In this document: in pieces, positions 7,962 to 16,900 of the stretch | How the letters are laid out: every line of letters begins with the position of its first letter | How positions within the stretch are numbered: position 1 is the stretch's first letter | Source of the DNA: Mesobacterium_A sp034670065 | GTDB taxonomy: Bacteria > Pseudomonadota > Alphaproteobacteria > Rhodobacterales > Rhodobacteraceae | Assembly: GCA_034670065.1 (NCBI GenBank) | Contig: JAXMOG010000002.1 | Location: 248,001 to 312,000, forward strand | Direction: 5' to 3' | Length of the DNA stretch: 64,000 nucleotides | Notes under the pieces: model-generated | Told to the model about the DNA's origin: nothing | Seen by the model: only the letters and a program-made list of their open reading frames with translations | Database searches by the model: none | Program-made: the position numbers and the translations under genes

Positions 7962-8375
7962 ATGAAGATTACCCCTGAAATCGAGATCGAGGATTGGGAA
8001 CTGACAGAACAGTTCATCCGCGCCAGTGGTCCGGGTGGGCAGAACGTCAACAAAGTGTCTTCGGCTGTCGAACTTCGGTTTGAGGCGTCTCGTTCCCCCA
8101 ATCTGACGGATGCAGTGAAATCGCGCCTGAAACGCCTGGCTGGGCGACGCTGGACCAAAGATGGCGCCATTGTCCTGCAGGTGGACGAAACCCGCAGCCA
8201 AGCGCGAAATCGTGAATTGGCGCGTGAACGGCTGGCTACGTTGATCCGCCAAGCAACGGTGAAGCCCAAGCGACGCATCCCGACAAAGCCCACTATGGGA
8301 TCCAAAAAGCGACGGCTGAAGGCCAAGAAAATCCGTGGTGAGGTGAAGGCATTGCGCGGCAGAATTGACGATTAG
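7962..8375 (+). CDS. arfB: Alternative ribosome-rescue factor / peptidyl-tRNA hydrolase ArfB
   Basis: 137 residues. The GGQ catalytic motif lies in GPGGQNVNK (residues 23-31), the class I release-factor-like domain. A lysine/arginine-rich tail (KPKRRIP to KKRRLKAKKIRG) is the part that enters the empty mRNA channel of stalled ribosomes. Length matches E. coli YaeJ/ArfB. It hydrolyses peptidyl-tRNA on ribosomes stalled on truncated mRNA. The gene is preceded by an intrinsic terminator and an unusual strong-SD leader. It converges with the ureohydrolase gene 41 nt downstream. Confidence 0.95.
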   Translation: MKITPEIEIEDWELTEQFIRASGPGGQNVNKVSSAVELRFEASRSPNLTDAVKSRLKRLAGRRWTKDGAIVLQVDETRSQARNRELARERLATLIRQATVKPKRRIPTKPTMGSKKRRLKAKKIRGEVKALRGRIDD

Positions 8376-8416
8376 GGCCGTTCAGCCGCGACCCGCTCAG
8401 TCTGAAGTGCAGTGCA

Positions 8417-9394
8417 TTACACCCAAACGCCCGGTTCGGCTTTGGCCGTCATTGCACAAAGCAATTCGAACATGATCGACACACCCAGATACGCTGTGCC
8501 GCCTGATGTATCGAAGGGGGGCGAAACCTCTACCACGTCAGCGCCGCAGATGTTCAGCCCGTGCAGATGGCGCACGACGTTCAGCGCCTCAAACGAATTC
8601 GGGCCGCCCACTTCGGGTGTGCCTGTTCCGGGCGCAAAGGCTGGGTCAACGAAATCAATATCATAGCTAATGTAGGTCGGGTCTGACCCGGCGATCTGGC
8701 GGGCCTCGGCCATCACATCCTGCCAACCACGGGCAAAGCATTCTTCAATTGGGATGATACGGATGCCAACGGCCTTGGCAAAATCCCGGTCTTCGGTGTC
8801 ATACATCGTACCGCGAATGCCAATTTGTACAATGCGATGCGGGTCCAGCAACCCTTCCTCAACAGCGCGGCGGAATGGCGTGCCGTGGGTATAGCGGGTG
8901 CCATCGAAATAGTCTTTGTAGAGGTCGGTATGGCTGTCAAAATGCACCATGCCCAATGGGCCATCTTGGGCCAAGGCGCGCAATATGGGTAGCGATGTCA
9001 GATGGTCGCCGCCGGCTGTCAGTGGCCGAATGCCCTTTCCGACCAGTGTTTTGTAAAAGGCGGTGATCCGATCCATTGAATCGGCGATATCGGCGGGGTT
9101 GGGCCCAACATCTCCCAGATCGGCGCAGGGCACACTCTCGAACGGACGTTGCCCGGTGACAGGATGCATCGCGCGGATCATGGTAGAGGCATCGCGCATG
9201 TGCCGTGGCCCATGGCGCGGGCCGGGGCGGTTGGTGGTTCCGCTGTCCCAAGGCACGCCAACCAACCCGATTTCAACATCGTCAAAACGCGCATGTTCTG
9301 GCGGGACATGGGGCAGGCGCATAAACGTGGCCACCCCGGCAAACCGGGGCAGATCAAAGCCGGACACCGGGTGAAAAAATGGATCAGTCGTCAT
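8417..9394 (-). CDS. Agmatinase-like ureohydrolase (arginase family)
   Basis: 325 residues from the ATG at 9394, preferred over the in-frame TTG at 9400. Dimanganese-site motifs of the ureohydrolase superfamily are present: GGDH (128-131), HFDSHTD (151-157, the DAHxD motif with Ser for Ala) and SYDIDFVDP near residue 230. The family removes urea from agmatine, guanidinobutyrate, guanidine or related compounds. The exact substrate cannot be read from the sequence, so speB is not assigned. NlpC/P60 and pepA genes lie upstream on the same strand, but a polyamine pathway operon is not evident. Confidence 0.85.
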   Translation of the reverse strand: MTTDPFFHPVSGFDLPRFAGVATFMRLPHVPPEHARFDDVEIGLVGVPWDSGTTNRPGPRHGPRHMRDASTMIRAMHPVTGQRPFESVPCADLGDVGPNPADIADSMDRITAFYKTLVGKGIRPLTAGGDHLTSLPILRALAQDGPLGMVHFDSHTDLYKDYFDGTRYTHGTPFRRAVEEGLLDPHRIVQIGIRGTMYDTEDRDFAKAVGIRIIPIEECFARGWQDVMAEARQIAGSDPTYISYDIDFVDPAFAPGTGTPEVGGPNSFEALNVVRHLHGLNICGADVVEVSPPFDTSGGTAYLGVSIMFELLCAMTAKAEPGVWV

Positions 9395-9445
9395 GGGCAA
9401 GCCCCTTGGTGAGTGCAGGCAGAATTGCCTGATAGCGCACCCGTC

Positions 9446-10282
9446 TCAATCAAAAAGCCGGGCGTGACGCGTAATTGGGCCATCCCCTTGGGCTTGAATG
9501 CGCGCAATCGCGGCAGACATGGGTTCATAGGCGACGGCCATGTGATGAGCATTGGCATGCAACAGCCGGTCAGGCCCGCTCACCCAGGCGACATGCCCGT
9601 TCCAGAACAACAGATCACCGCGTTGGGCAGGGGCACCGTCATCCAGTGTTTGACCCAGGCTTGCGGCTTGCTGATCACTGTCACCGGGGCAGGGGATACC
9701 GCACACGGAAAGGCCCAGTTGCACTAGGCCGGAACAATCAATTCCAAACGCGCTGTTGCCGCCCCAAAGATAAGGTGTGCCAATCAGACGTTCCGCAATG
9801 GCAACCGGGTCACGCTGGGGTTCCGAAAGGGGCGATAGATGGCTGGCGATGGCAAACCGTCCGTCGTGTGTCATGGCAAACTGTCCGGTGCGCCCCGTGA
9901 CGCACAGCAGTGAGCCCAGCGACAAAGGTTTTGGATTCGGGTGCTTAATGTCCGGCGCATCAAACAACAAAGTGCTGCGTGCGGATACACGATGAGTCGC
10001 CGCCGCCCAATCCGACAGGGTGTCAGATGGGATGTATCCCACATAGCCAGAAGTCTCATCCCGCACAAAGGCACGGTGGCCTGTCCTGTCTAACACCGTT
10101 ACCGAATGTCCGAACAGAATCTGGCGTTCCAACGCAACAGAGGTCGGCGTTCGGTAAACCGGGGCAACTGGTGCCCCGATTTGCATCAATGTCCCATCGC
10201 TGTACCGCGCGGCCTTCTGTGTGCCGCGCAAGCTGCTATGGGCCACCTGAGCATTGGCAAAGGTGCTGCGCGGATCGCTCAC
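9446..10282 (-). CDS. NlpC/P60 family cysteine peptidase with SH3-like domains
   Basis: 278 residues. The N-terminal 140 residues look like bacterial SH3 modules (VTVLDRTGHRAFVRD, GYVGYIPSDTL). The catalytic domain has IDCSGLVQLG with Cys183 and NGHVAW with His230; a further His lies in LHANAHH near 246. Such enzymes cleave gamma-D-Glu-DAP or related bonds in murein peptides. No signal peptide is visible, so cytosolic recycling of murein peptides is likely. The start overlaps the stop of the upstream aminopeptidase by 4 nt, indicating a coupled peptide-degradation pair. Confidence 0.9.
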   Translation of the reverse strand: MSDPRSTFANAQVAHSSLRGTQKAARYSDGTLMQIGAPVAPVYRTPTSVALERQILFGHSVTVLDRTGHRAFVRDETSGYVGYIPSDTLSDWAAATHRVSARSTLLFDAPDIKHPNPKPLSLGSLLCVTGRTGQFAMTHDGRFAIASHLSPLSEPQRDPVAIAERLIGTPYLWGGNSAFGIDCSGLVQLGLSVCGIPCPGDSDQQAASLGQTLDDGAPAQRGDLLFWNGHVAWVSGPDRLLHANAHHMAVAYEPMSAAIARIQAQGDGPITRHARLFD

Positions 10283-11664
10283 AGGTTCAGAAGGCCGGGC
10301 AATGCTGCAAGAATGGCGCGTTGCCCATGGCCAATACCGCCTTTGGGGCGGGCAGGGGCCGCGGTGCGATTCCAGCCATAGACGTCAAAATGCGTGTACC
10401 GTTCCGTGTTGGTTACAAAACGACGCAAAAACAACGCCGCTGTGATGGCACCCGCCATACCGCCACCCGGCGCATTGTCCAGATCGGCAATGCCGGGTTC
10501 GATCATCGGTTCATAAGGGGTGTAAAATGGCATACGCCACACCGGGTCAGCCGTTGGGGTGGCCGCACTGTACAAGGCGCTAGCGACCCCCTCGTCATCG
10601 GTGAAAAACGGTGCCAGATCTGGGCCAACAGCCACACGCGCCGCACCGGTTAACGTGGCCATCGAGATCAGAAGGTCTGAAGGCTCTTCATCTGCAAGCG
10701 CCAGGGCATCGGCCAAAACCAATCGGCCTTCGGCATCGGTGTTATTGATTTCAACGGTCAACCCTTTACGGCTGGTCAGAATGTCTTGTGGGCGGAAGCT
10801 GTTGCCCGAAACGCTGTTTTCGACCGCCGGAACAAGAATTCGCAGGCGCAATGGCAGGTTCAGCGACATGATTGTACGGCCCAAACCCAATACGTTGGCC
10901 GCGCCGCCCATATCCTTCTTCATCAACCCCATAGAGGCACCTGGTTTCAGGTTCAGCCCCCCTGTATCGAAACACACGCCTTTGCCGACCAAGGTCAGCA
11001 ATGGCCCTGTTGTGCCCCATCGCAGGTCAATCAGGCGGGGGGCATCGCTGGCTGCCCGGCCGACGGCGTGAATCATTGGGAAGTTCTTGGCCAGCAAGTC
11101 TTCTCCGACGATCGAGCTGACGCTTGCCCCATAGCTGGTGCCCAAGTCGCGCACCGCCTGTTCCAAGGCCGATGGCCCCATATCTGCGGCTGGCGTGTTG
11201 ATCAGATCGCGTGTCAGGGTTTCGCTTTTTACCTGAGCTTCGATGCGCGCAGCGTCGATACCATCAGGAGCCACCAAAAAGACATTGGGTGCCGATTGTG
11301 GGCGATACCGATCAAACCGGTAGCACAGTAGAAGCGCGCCAAGTGTTTCGCTTTCCAGCGCGTCCGTGGGAACACCATCCACCAACCGGTAGTCCCCCGG
11401 AGCGAGCTTTGACATCCCCGCTGCCAACGCAAACCGGCCCCGCGCGCGTTGCGCCGGGGTGCCATAGCCCACCAAAGCCCCTTGCGGCGCCCCGTCTGGG
11501 CCCGGCAGCATCAAGGCTGTGCCAATTGCGCCCCTGAAACCGCTGTGTGAGACCCAATTGCGAATGCGATCGTCCTGGGAATTGGCCCAGGTTTCAACAG
11601 CATCCGGTTCAAGCGCCGTCAGTGGCAGGGCACGGCTGTCAGTGGAAGCAAAAGAGCAGGGCAT
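10279..11664 (-). CDS. Leucyl aminopeptidase family protein (M17)
   Basis: 461 residues from the ATG at 11664, chosen because the upstream extension to 11718 looks non-coding. The M17 signature NTDAEGRLVLADAL and the metal/substrate segment FDTGGLNLKP are intact, with the dizinc-site KDMGGAA stretch between them. It removes N-terminal residues from peptides in the cytosol. It is translationally coupled to the NlpC/P60 gene, which fits breakdown of wall-derived or other peptides. Related to PepA, but it belongs to the shorter-N-terminus branch common in alphaproteobacteria. Confidence 0.93.
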   Translation of the reverse strand: MPCSFASTDSRALPLTALEPDAVETWANSQDDRIRNWVSHSGFRGAIGTALMLPGPDGAPQGALVGYGTPAQRARGRFALAAGMSKLAPGDYRLVDGVPTDALESETLGALLLCYRFDRYRPQSAPNVFLVAPDGIDAARIEAQVKSETLTRDLINTPAADMGPSALEQAVRDLGTSYGASVSSIVGEDLLAKNFPMIHAVGRAASDAPRLIDLRWGTTGPLLTLVGKGVCFDTGGLNLKPGASMGLMKKDMGGAANVLGLGRTIMSLNLPLRLRILVPAVENSVSGNSFRPQDILTSRKGLTVEINNTDAEGRLVLADALALADEEPSDLLISMATLTGAARVAVGPDLAPFFTDDEGVASALYSAATPTADPVWRMPFYTPYEPMIEPGIADLDNAPGGGMAGAITAALFLRRFVTNTERYTHFDVYGWNRTAAPARPKGGIGHGQRAILAALPGLLNL

Positions 11665-11730
11665 ATCGGGCCTTTCGTAGGTTTCGCCATAGCCTATCTG
11701 CCTGCCCGTCCGGTGCAAGGGCCAAGTCAG

Positions 11731-12117
11731 TCAATGCCGACGATCCTGAAAGTCCCAAATGGCTGAACAAGACACATCGCCCATGCGCAATAGGCGAGCA
11801 AACGTTGCGGCACAGGCGATAGGATCACCATCGTCGATGCATTGCACCACATCTTCGGCAACATGTGTCAGCCCCATCAGCCCGATTTGCAAAGCAACGG
11901 AGCTTATATTTCGGGCAGATTTGCGCAGACCCTGATAATCGCGCTGATGCATTTGCCGTTCCATTCGGCCCATGCGCGTTGTTAAGGCATCTAACGCGCG
12001 GCAAATCACATCTTCCGCCCCGGCTGTTCCAAGACGCGCATTCAGTTCGTACAATTGGTCCGGGTCCAGCAACGCGTGTTCCGCAACTGGCACGACCGAC
12101 AAGACATGCATGGCCAT
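11731..12117 (-). CDS. Hypothetical helical protein, divergent from carbonic anhydrase
   Basis: 128 residues from the ATG at 12117, which has an AGAGGGGG-type ribosome binding site; in-frame upstream starts lack one. The sequence is predicted mostly helical (YELNARLG, MGRMERQMHQRDYQGLRKSARNISSVALQIGL). Its middle resembles an Hpt-type four-helix bundle, but the phospho-accepting histidine of an Hpt box is not evident. I do not recognise the family. It is followed after 66 nt by pepA on the same strand and is divergent from the carbonic anhydrase gene. Confidence 0.65.
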   Translation of the reverse strand: MAMHVLSVVPVAEHALLDPDQLYELNARLGTAGAEDVICRALDALTTRMGRMERQMHQRDYQGLRKSARNISSVALQIGLMGLTHVAEDVVQCIDDGDPIACAATFARLLRMGDVSCSAIWDFQDRRH

Positions 12118-12263
12118 CGCCACACCCCCTCTTACCCATTTTCCCATGGGTAGATGGCGTGACAGGCGTTCTGATTTGGTTACGCGGGGGGCATGTTTTG
12201 GCTCGAATTCAATTCGAAATTGGCCTACATCATTACAGGCGTAAACTTGGAAGGAAACTGACG

Positions 12264-12911
12264 TTGGATCGTATTCGACCTTTACCGGCTTACTTGGTAC
12301 AGCGCTATTTTGGCTGGAAGGCCACGACATACAACGAAAACAGCGCTTGGTACCGGCGTTTGGCCGACGAAGGTCAGCGGCCAAGAGCCATGGTGATTTC
12401 CTGCTGCGATTCCCGAGTTCACGTGACATCGATCTTTGGCGCGGATCAGGGGGAGTTCTTTATTCACCGGAACGTTGCCAACCTGGTGCCGCCTTATGAA
12501 CCCGATGGTGATCACCACGGCACAAGTGCCGCCGTTGAATATGCTGTGACGGCACTGAAAGTGGCGCATGTCATTGTTTTGGGTCATTCCAATTGTGGCG
12601 GCGTACAGGGCTGTTTGGATATGTGTTCCGGCAAGGCCCCACATCTGGAGGAATCTTCCAGCTTTGTTGGTCGCTGGATGGATATTTTGCGTCCGGGTTA
12701 TGAGCGGGTGAAAGATTTGTCAGCGGAAGACCAGTCAACCGCATTGGAAAAAGAGTCGGTTGTCACCAGTTTGCAAAACCTGATGACGTTCCCGTTTGTC
12801 CGTGAGGCCGCCGAGGATGGCAGCCTGACGTTGCATGGTCTTTGGACAGACATCGGCGCTGGCGGTTTGGAATATTACGACGCCAAAACCAGAGGCTTTC
12901 AGCCTGTCTGA
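12264..12911 (+). CDS. Beta-class carbonic anhydrase
   Basis: 215 residues. A TTG start at 12264 is chosen: GGAAGGAA (12249-12256) sits 7 nt upstream, and the protein from there (LDRIRPLPAYL) matches the family N-terminus. The open frame upstream looks non-coding. Zinc ligands and the Asp-Arg dyad are visible in CCDSRV and GHSNCGGVQGC. It interconverts CO2 and bicarbonate in the cytosol, supplying bicarbonate for carboxylations. The gene converges with the unknown gene ending at 12919, only 7 nt away. Confidence 0.95.
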   Translation: MDRIRPLPAYLVQRYFGWKATTYNENSAWYRRLADEGQRPRAMVISCCDSRVHVTSIFGADQGEFFIHRNVANLVPPYEPDGDHHGTSAAVEYAVTALKVAHVIVLGHSNCGGVQGCLDMCSGKAPHLEESSSFVGRWMDILRPGYERVKDLSAEDQSTALEKESVVTSLQNLMTFPFVREAAEDGSLTLHGLWTDIGAGGLEYYDAKTRGFQPV

Positions 12912-12918
12912 ACGCTGA

Positions 12919-13254
12919 TTAAGCCTTCAAAACGGCGCTTTGTCCGTCTGACATCAGTCGGACGGCAGGGCGCCCCAGCCGGATCGACAGGTCGCGCAAG
13001 GGGGTGCCCAGGCTGGCACCGCAGCAAATCGCTTTTTGCGTAGTTGTGTCCATAATCACCATTCGTCCGGCGCGAAACACTAGATCATATCCTTTGAAGG
13101 CCAGCGCTTCGCGCAGTTCAACCCAGCTTTGGGCGCGTTCGACGATGGGTGTTAGGAAAAGCCGCAGCCAAGCTGTGGTTTCACTGTCCGGGGCGGCTGG
13201 AATTCGGCCGACCGAAGAATGCGGCGCCGAAGTGGTCCGTGATTGATTTAACAT
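12919..13254 (-). CDS. Conserved-looking hypothetical protein
   Basis: 111 residues, no signal or membrane segment. The core LREALAFKGYDLVFRAGRMVIMD, followed by LGTPLRDLSIRLGRPAVRLM, looks like a small alpha/beta domain. Similar wording occurs in relaxase-associated accessory domains of alphaproteobacteria, but I cannot assign a family securely. It is transcribed away from asd, with a 291-nt gap that holds the asd terminator. It ends 7 nt from the carbonic anhydrase stop. The reading frame has normal codon use for the window, so it is probably a real gene of unknown role. Confidence 0.65.
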   Translation of the reverse strand: MLNQSRTTSAPHSSVGRIPAAPDSETTAWLRLFLTPIVERAQSWVELREALAFKGYDLVFRAGRMVIMDTTTQKAICCGASLGTPLRDLSIRLGRPAVRLMSDGQSAVLKA

Positions 13255-13493
13255 GATTTTTATGACTTCTTATGGCAACTTTACCGACGTTGGCGGCGGT
13301 TTTCGGCAAGAAATGGGCCGAAATAAGGCATTTTTGTGCCCGCTAGCGCCAACATGGTGGCAGGCTACCTCAATCCCTGAAAATTCGATTTAGAGTAGTG
13401 AAAATGGAAACGATCATTGTCGCCAAAACATCGATAATTTGTGGTTTTGGCGGGCGGATTCAGCCGAAATCGGCGGGTTTTGAGCCGCAATAC

Positions 13494-13520
13494 AAAAAAA
13501 GCCGGGCAATTTGCCCGGCT
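13494..13520 (-). terminator. Intrinsic terminator of asd
   Basis: AGCCGGGCAA/TTGCCCGGCT forms a perfect 10-bp inverted repeat (13500-13520). On the minus strand it is followed by seven T residues (plus-strand A-run 13494-13500). It lies 25 nt beyond the asd stop. Confidence 0.93.
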
Positions 13521-13545
13521 CAATGACGTTCAGCGCTGAGACTGA

Positions 13546-14568
13546 TTAGCCTTTCTTCAAAACCTCACGGCCCAGAAGCTCGGCAATCTGAACCGCGTTC
13601 AGTGCCGCACCCTTGCGCAGGTTATCAGAGACGCACCACAGGTTCAGACCATTGTCGATGGTGCTGTCTTGGCGAATGCGGCTGATGTACGTGGCGAACT
13701 CACCCACGGATTCCACCGGCGTGATGTAACCGCCATCTTCGCGCTTATCGACGACCATGATACCGGGGGACTCACGCAGGATATCGCGTGCTTCATCCTC
13801 ATCCAGGAAGTCTTCGAACTCGATGTTCACAGCTTCGGAGTGGCCGACGAAAACCGGTACGCGCACGCAGGTGGCCGATACCTTGATCGACTTGTCGATG
13901 ATCTTTTTGGTCTCGGCCACCATCTTCCATTCTTCTTTGGTCGAACCGTCGTCTAGGAAGACATCAATGTGAGGGATGACATTGAAGGCGATCTGCTTTG
14001 TGAATGTGGTCGGTGGAACATCAGTCACCGGATTGTAAACCGACTTGGTCTGCTCCCACAGCTCATCCATGCCATCCTTGCCCGCGCCGGACACTGACTG
14101 GTAGGTCGAAACGATAACGCGCTTGATCGTGGCCCGGTCATGCAAAGGCTTCAACGCCACAACCATCTGCGCGGTCGAGCAGTTGGGGTTGGCGATGATG
14201 TTCTTGTTGGAATAGCCGTGAATCGCTTCGGGGTTACATTCCGGCACGATCAGCGGGATTTCCGGGTCGTAGCGATAGAGCGACGAGTTGTCGATCACAA
14301 CGCAGCCAGCCGCTGCCGCCTTTGGGGCATAGGTTTTGGTTGGGCCAGAGCCCACTGCGAACAGGGCAATATCCCATCCGGTAAAGTCGAATGTGTCGAG
14401 ATCCTGTGTCTTCAGGGTTTTGTCGCCAAAGCTGACCTCTGTTCCCAAAGATTTGCGCGACGCCAGAACGGCCATCTCGTCAATCGGGAACTGGCGCTCG
14501 GCCAAGATATTCAGCATTTCGCGGCCCACGTTTCCGGTGGCGCCAACAACAACGACCTTATAACCCAT
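13546..14568 (-). CDS. asd: Aspartate-semialdehyde dehydrogenase
   Basis: 340 residues from the ATG at 14568 (GGAGA ribosome binding site 7 nt upstream); the 18-residue upstream extension is rejected. The N-terminus MGYKVVVVGATGNVG is the NADP-binding loop and PNCSTAQMV holds the catalytic cysteine. It reduces aspartyl phosphate to aspartate semialdehyde, the branch point to lysine/DAP, threonine and methionine. dapD, in the DAP branch, lies about 4 kb away on the other strand. A monocistronic transcript is indicated by its own strong terminator. Confidence 0.97.
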   Translation of the reverse strand: MGYKVVVVGATGNVGREMLNILAERQFPIDEMAVLASRKSLGTEVSFGDKTLKTQDLDTFDFTGWDIALFAVGSGPTKTYAPKAAAAGCVVIDNSSLYRYDPEIPLIVPECNPEAIHGYSNKNIIANPNCSTAQMVVALKPLHDRATIKRVIVSTYQSVSGAGKDGMDELWEQTKSVYNPVTDVPPTTFTKQIAFNVIPHIDVFLDDGSTKEEWKMVAETKKIIDKSIKVSATCVRVPVFVGHSEAVNIEFEDFLDEDEARDILRESPGIMVVDKREDGGYITPVESVGEFATYISRIRQDSTIDNGLNLWCVSDNLRKGAALNAVQIAELLGREVLKKG

Positions 14569-15008
14569 GATCAGGTCTCCTATAGATGTAAGCCGTGGAA
14601 CCGACGAAGTGATCATGCCCACGGTTGGCGCGCGTCATATCGCAGCCGCGCGGTGGGGGGAAGAGGCAGTTTGGTGCAGAATTAGTCAGTGTGCCTGCTC
14701 AAAAATTGTGCGGCATGCCTGCGACAGATTTCCCTGCCTTGTTGAACAAAACACCAGATACCGCACCTTTTGATTGCAATTTAACGACATATGCCACAAA
14801 CAGAGGCAAAGAATGAGCAGCAATCGGAAATATTCTGCCGATTACGCAGTTGCAGCAAGACAAGTCTTGTTCAATGATTAGGCAGTAGTAATAGGTAGGA
14901 CGCAGGAATTTTTGGCGTAAACATGCGACATGATTCCGTTATCGTTAACGAATTTCTGGTTGACCAAGATATAACAGGCGGATTGCGCGTAAAGCGCAGG
15001 GGACGAAC
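14569..15008. other. 440-nt divergent intergenic region with several dyad symmetries
   Basis: No convincing gene. Symmetries seen: AATCGG/CCGATT (14822-14827 with 14838-14843), CAAGAC-AA-GTCTTG (14856-14869) and the perfect 10-bp palindrome TCGTTAACGA (14942-14951). A 22-codon ATG frame (14813-14881) with an AGAGG upstream covers the first two dyads but could be chance. The region probably holds the divergent promoters of asd and the epimerase gene. Confidence 0.5.
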
Positions 15009-16883
15009 ATGCTATTTGGACTACTGACTTCGTTATCCCGACGTCAAAAAGGTTTGATTTTTGCCGCCCTCGACTTTCTGTCAGTTTTCGCGGCCTTTAC
15101 CATAGCCATCGCGCTACTGAAATTGCTGCCGTTTACATATGAAACTGCTCTTTTGATGTCGCCTTGGGCGGCCGTTGTCGGGGCGGTGTGCGTTCTGCTG
15201 TCCTACTGGATGGATTTGCCGAACATGACGCTGAACGCCTATGAGGCGCGCGGCTTGTCACGGACCGGTGTTCTGGCCGTTTCGGCGGGTGCCTTCGCGG
15301 CCCTGTTCCAAGGTGTTGGCGGGCTGTCCTTGCCGGTCGAACTTTACTTTGTCTTTAGTCTGGCACTGGCTTTCATCGGTGCCGCCAGCCGGGTTTTCCT
15401 GCGTCAGATCACATTGTGGATCTACCGTACCAATCAGTCGCGGATGCGCGTTTTGATCTATGGCGCAGGGCAGACAGGCCAGCAATTGGTTGCCGCGCTG
15501 CGCACAGATGACAAAGTCATGCCGGTGGCATTTGTAGATGACAATCCAACCATGCAAAGCACCACGGTTTCGGGATTGCGGGTTTATGCCCCAAGCAGCC
15601 TGAAAGATTTGGTACATGACATGGGTATTGAACGTGTCGTACTGGCCATGCCTTCGCTCAGCCAGCCGCGTCAGGCGCATGTTGCGCACCGGTTGCGGGA
15701 TTTGGGCTGCGAAGTACACGCATTGCCGTCTTTCGCAGAGCTGGTTGGCAGCCGGAACATTCATAAAAGCGCATCGCCTGTTGTGCTGGACGATCTGCTT
15801 GGCCGCAACAAGCTGGAAGCAGAACTGCCAGGTGTCAGCGATGCTTATCGCGATCAGTGCATTCTGATCTCTGGCGCAGGTGGGTCCATCGGCTCTGAGC
15901 TGTGCAGACAGTTGATTGCCTGTCAGCCTGGCCGCCTTGTGCTGCTCGATCATTCAGAGCTGGCGCTTTACAACATTCATAAAGAACTGTGCGAACTCAG
16001 CACAGGGTTGAAGATTGTCCCTATTCTTGGCTCTGTCTGCGATGCCAATCTGGTTGCAGAAGCCCTGCGCGAGAACAATGTTGATGTTGTGCTGCACGCC
16101 GCTGCTTACAAACATCTGCCGTTGGTTCAATGTAATGCGATTGCCGGTCTGACCAACAACGTTTTGGGCACCAAGATTATCGCCGACGCTTCACGGGAAG
16201 CGGGTGTGGAGCGGTTTATTTTGGTGTCGTCTGACAAAGCCGTACGCCCAACCAACGTGATGGGCGCTTCCAAGCGATTGTCGGAACTGGTGATCCAAGA
16301 TTTGGCAACCCGCGCCACAGGCACGATGTTTTCCATGGTTCGGTTTGGCAATGTTCTGGGCTCTTCCGGCTCTGTCATTCCGCTGTTCAAAGAACAAATC
16401 GCACGTGGCGGCCCAGTGACGCTGACCCACGGCGACGTGACGCGGTATTTCATGACGATCTCTGAAGCGGCGCGTCTGGTCTTGTTGGCCGGTTCCTTTG
16501 CGCGCGGCGGTGATGTCTTTGTTTTGGATATGGGTGACCCTGTTCCGATCAAACGTCTGGCACGTCAGATGATTGAAGGTGCCGGATACACTGTGCGAGA
16601 CCGCAACAATCCAACCGGCGAAATCGAGATTGAAGTCACAGGATTGCGCCCCGGTGAAAAACTGCATGAAGAGCTGCTGATTTCGGCGGATATGCTGACC
16701 ACGCCGCACAACAAAATTTTGCGCGCGCAGGAAAGCTTTTTGTCAGAGTTGGAAATGGCGACCGCGCTGAAAGACCTGCGCCGTGCCGTTGAAACCCGCG
16801 ACGTAGACGCCGCCAAGGCTGTGATTGATCGTTGGGTGGAACGCAGCGACGACGACGAAAAGAAGCGCGTCGCCGCTGAGTAA
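15009..16883 (+). CDS. Polysaccharide biosynthesis nucleoside-diphosphate-sugar epimerase/dehydratase (FlaA1/CapD/WbpM type)
   Basis: 624 residues. Four or so membrane helices occupy about residues 15-135. A CoA-binding-like Rossmann region follows (IYGAGQTGQQL near 150). The catalytic extended-SDR domain has GAGGSIGSELCRQL near 295, AAAYKHLPLV, SSDKAVRPTNVMGASKR and the C-terminal GLRPGEKLHEELL. Proteins of this layout are membrane-bound UDP-GlcNAc C4,6-dehydratases or epimerases for capsule, O-antigen or glycan synthesis. No other glycan gene is adjacent. Its upstream region has several palindromes, so it may be regulated on its own. Confidence 0.92.
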   Translation: MLFGLLTSLSRRQKGLIFAALDFLSVFAAFTIAIALLKLLPFTYETALLMSPWAAVVGAVCVLLSYWMDLPNMTLNAYEARGLSRTGVLAVSAGAFAALFQGVGGLSLPVELYFVFSLALAFIGAASRVFLRQITLWIYRTNQSRMRVLIYGAGQTGQQLVAALRTDDKVMPVAFVDDNPTMQSTTVSGLRVYAPSSLKDLVHDMGIERVVLAMPSLSQPRQAHVAHRLRDLGCEVHALPSFAELVGSRNIHKSASPVVLDDLLGRNKLEAELPGVSDAYRDQCILISGAGGSIGSELCRQLIACQPGRLVLLDHSELALYNIHKELCELSTGLKIVPILGSVCDANLVAEALRENNVDVVLHAAAYKHLPLVQCNAIAGLTNNVLGTKIIADASREAGVERFILVSSDKAVRPTNVMGASKRLSELVIQDLATRATGTMFSMVRFGNVLGSSGSVIPLFKEQIARGGPVTLTHGDVTRYFMTISEAARLVLLAGSFARGGDVFVLDMGDPVPIKRLARQMIEGAGYTVRDRNNPTGEIEIEVTGLRPGEKLHEELLISADMLTTPHNKILRAQESFLSELEMATALKDLRRAVETRDVDAAKAVIDRWVERSDDDEKKRVAAE

Positions 16884-16900
16884 CATAGCAGGTTCGGGGA

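Noticed and set aside
13262..13393. 43-codon plus-strand ATG frame between the 111-residue unknown and asd
   Set aside because: No clear ribosome binding site and no recognisable sequence; likely chance.
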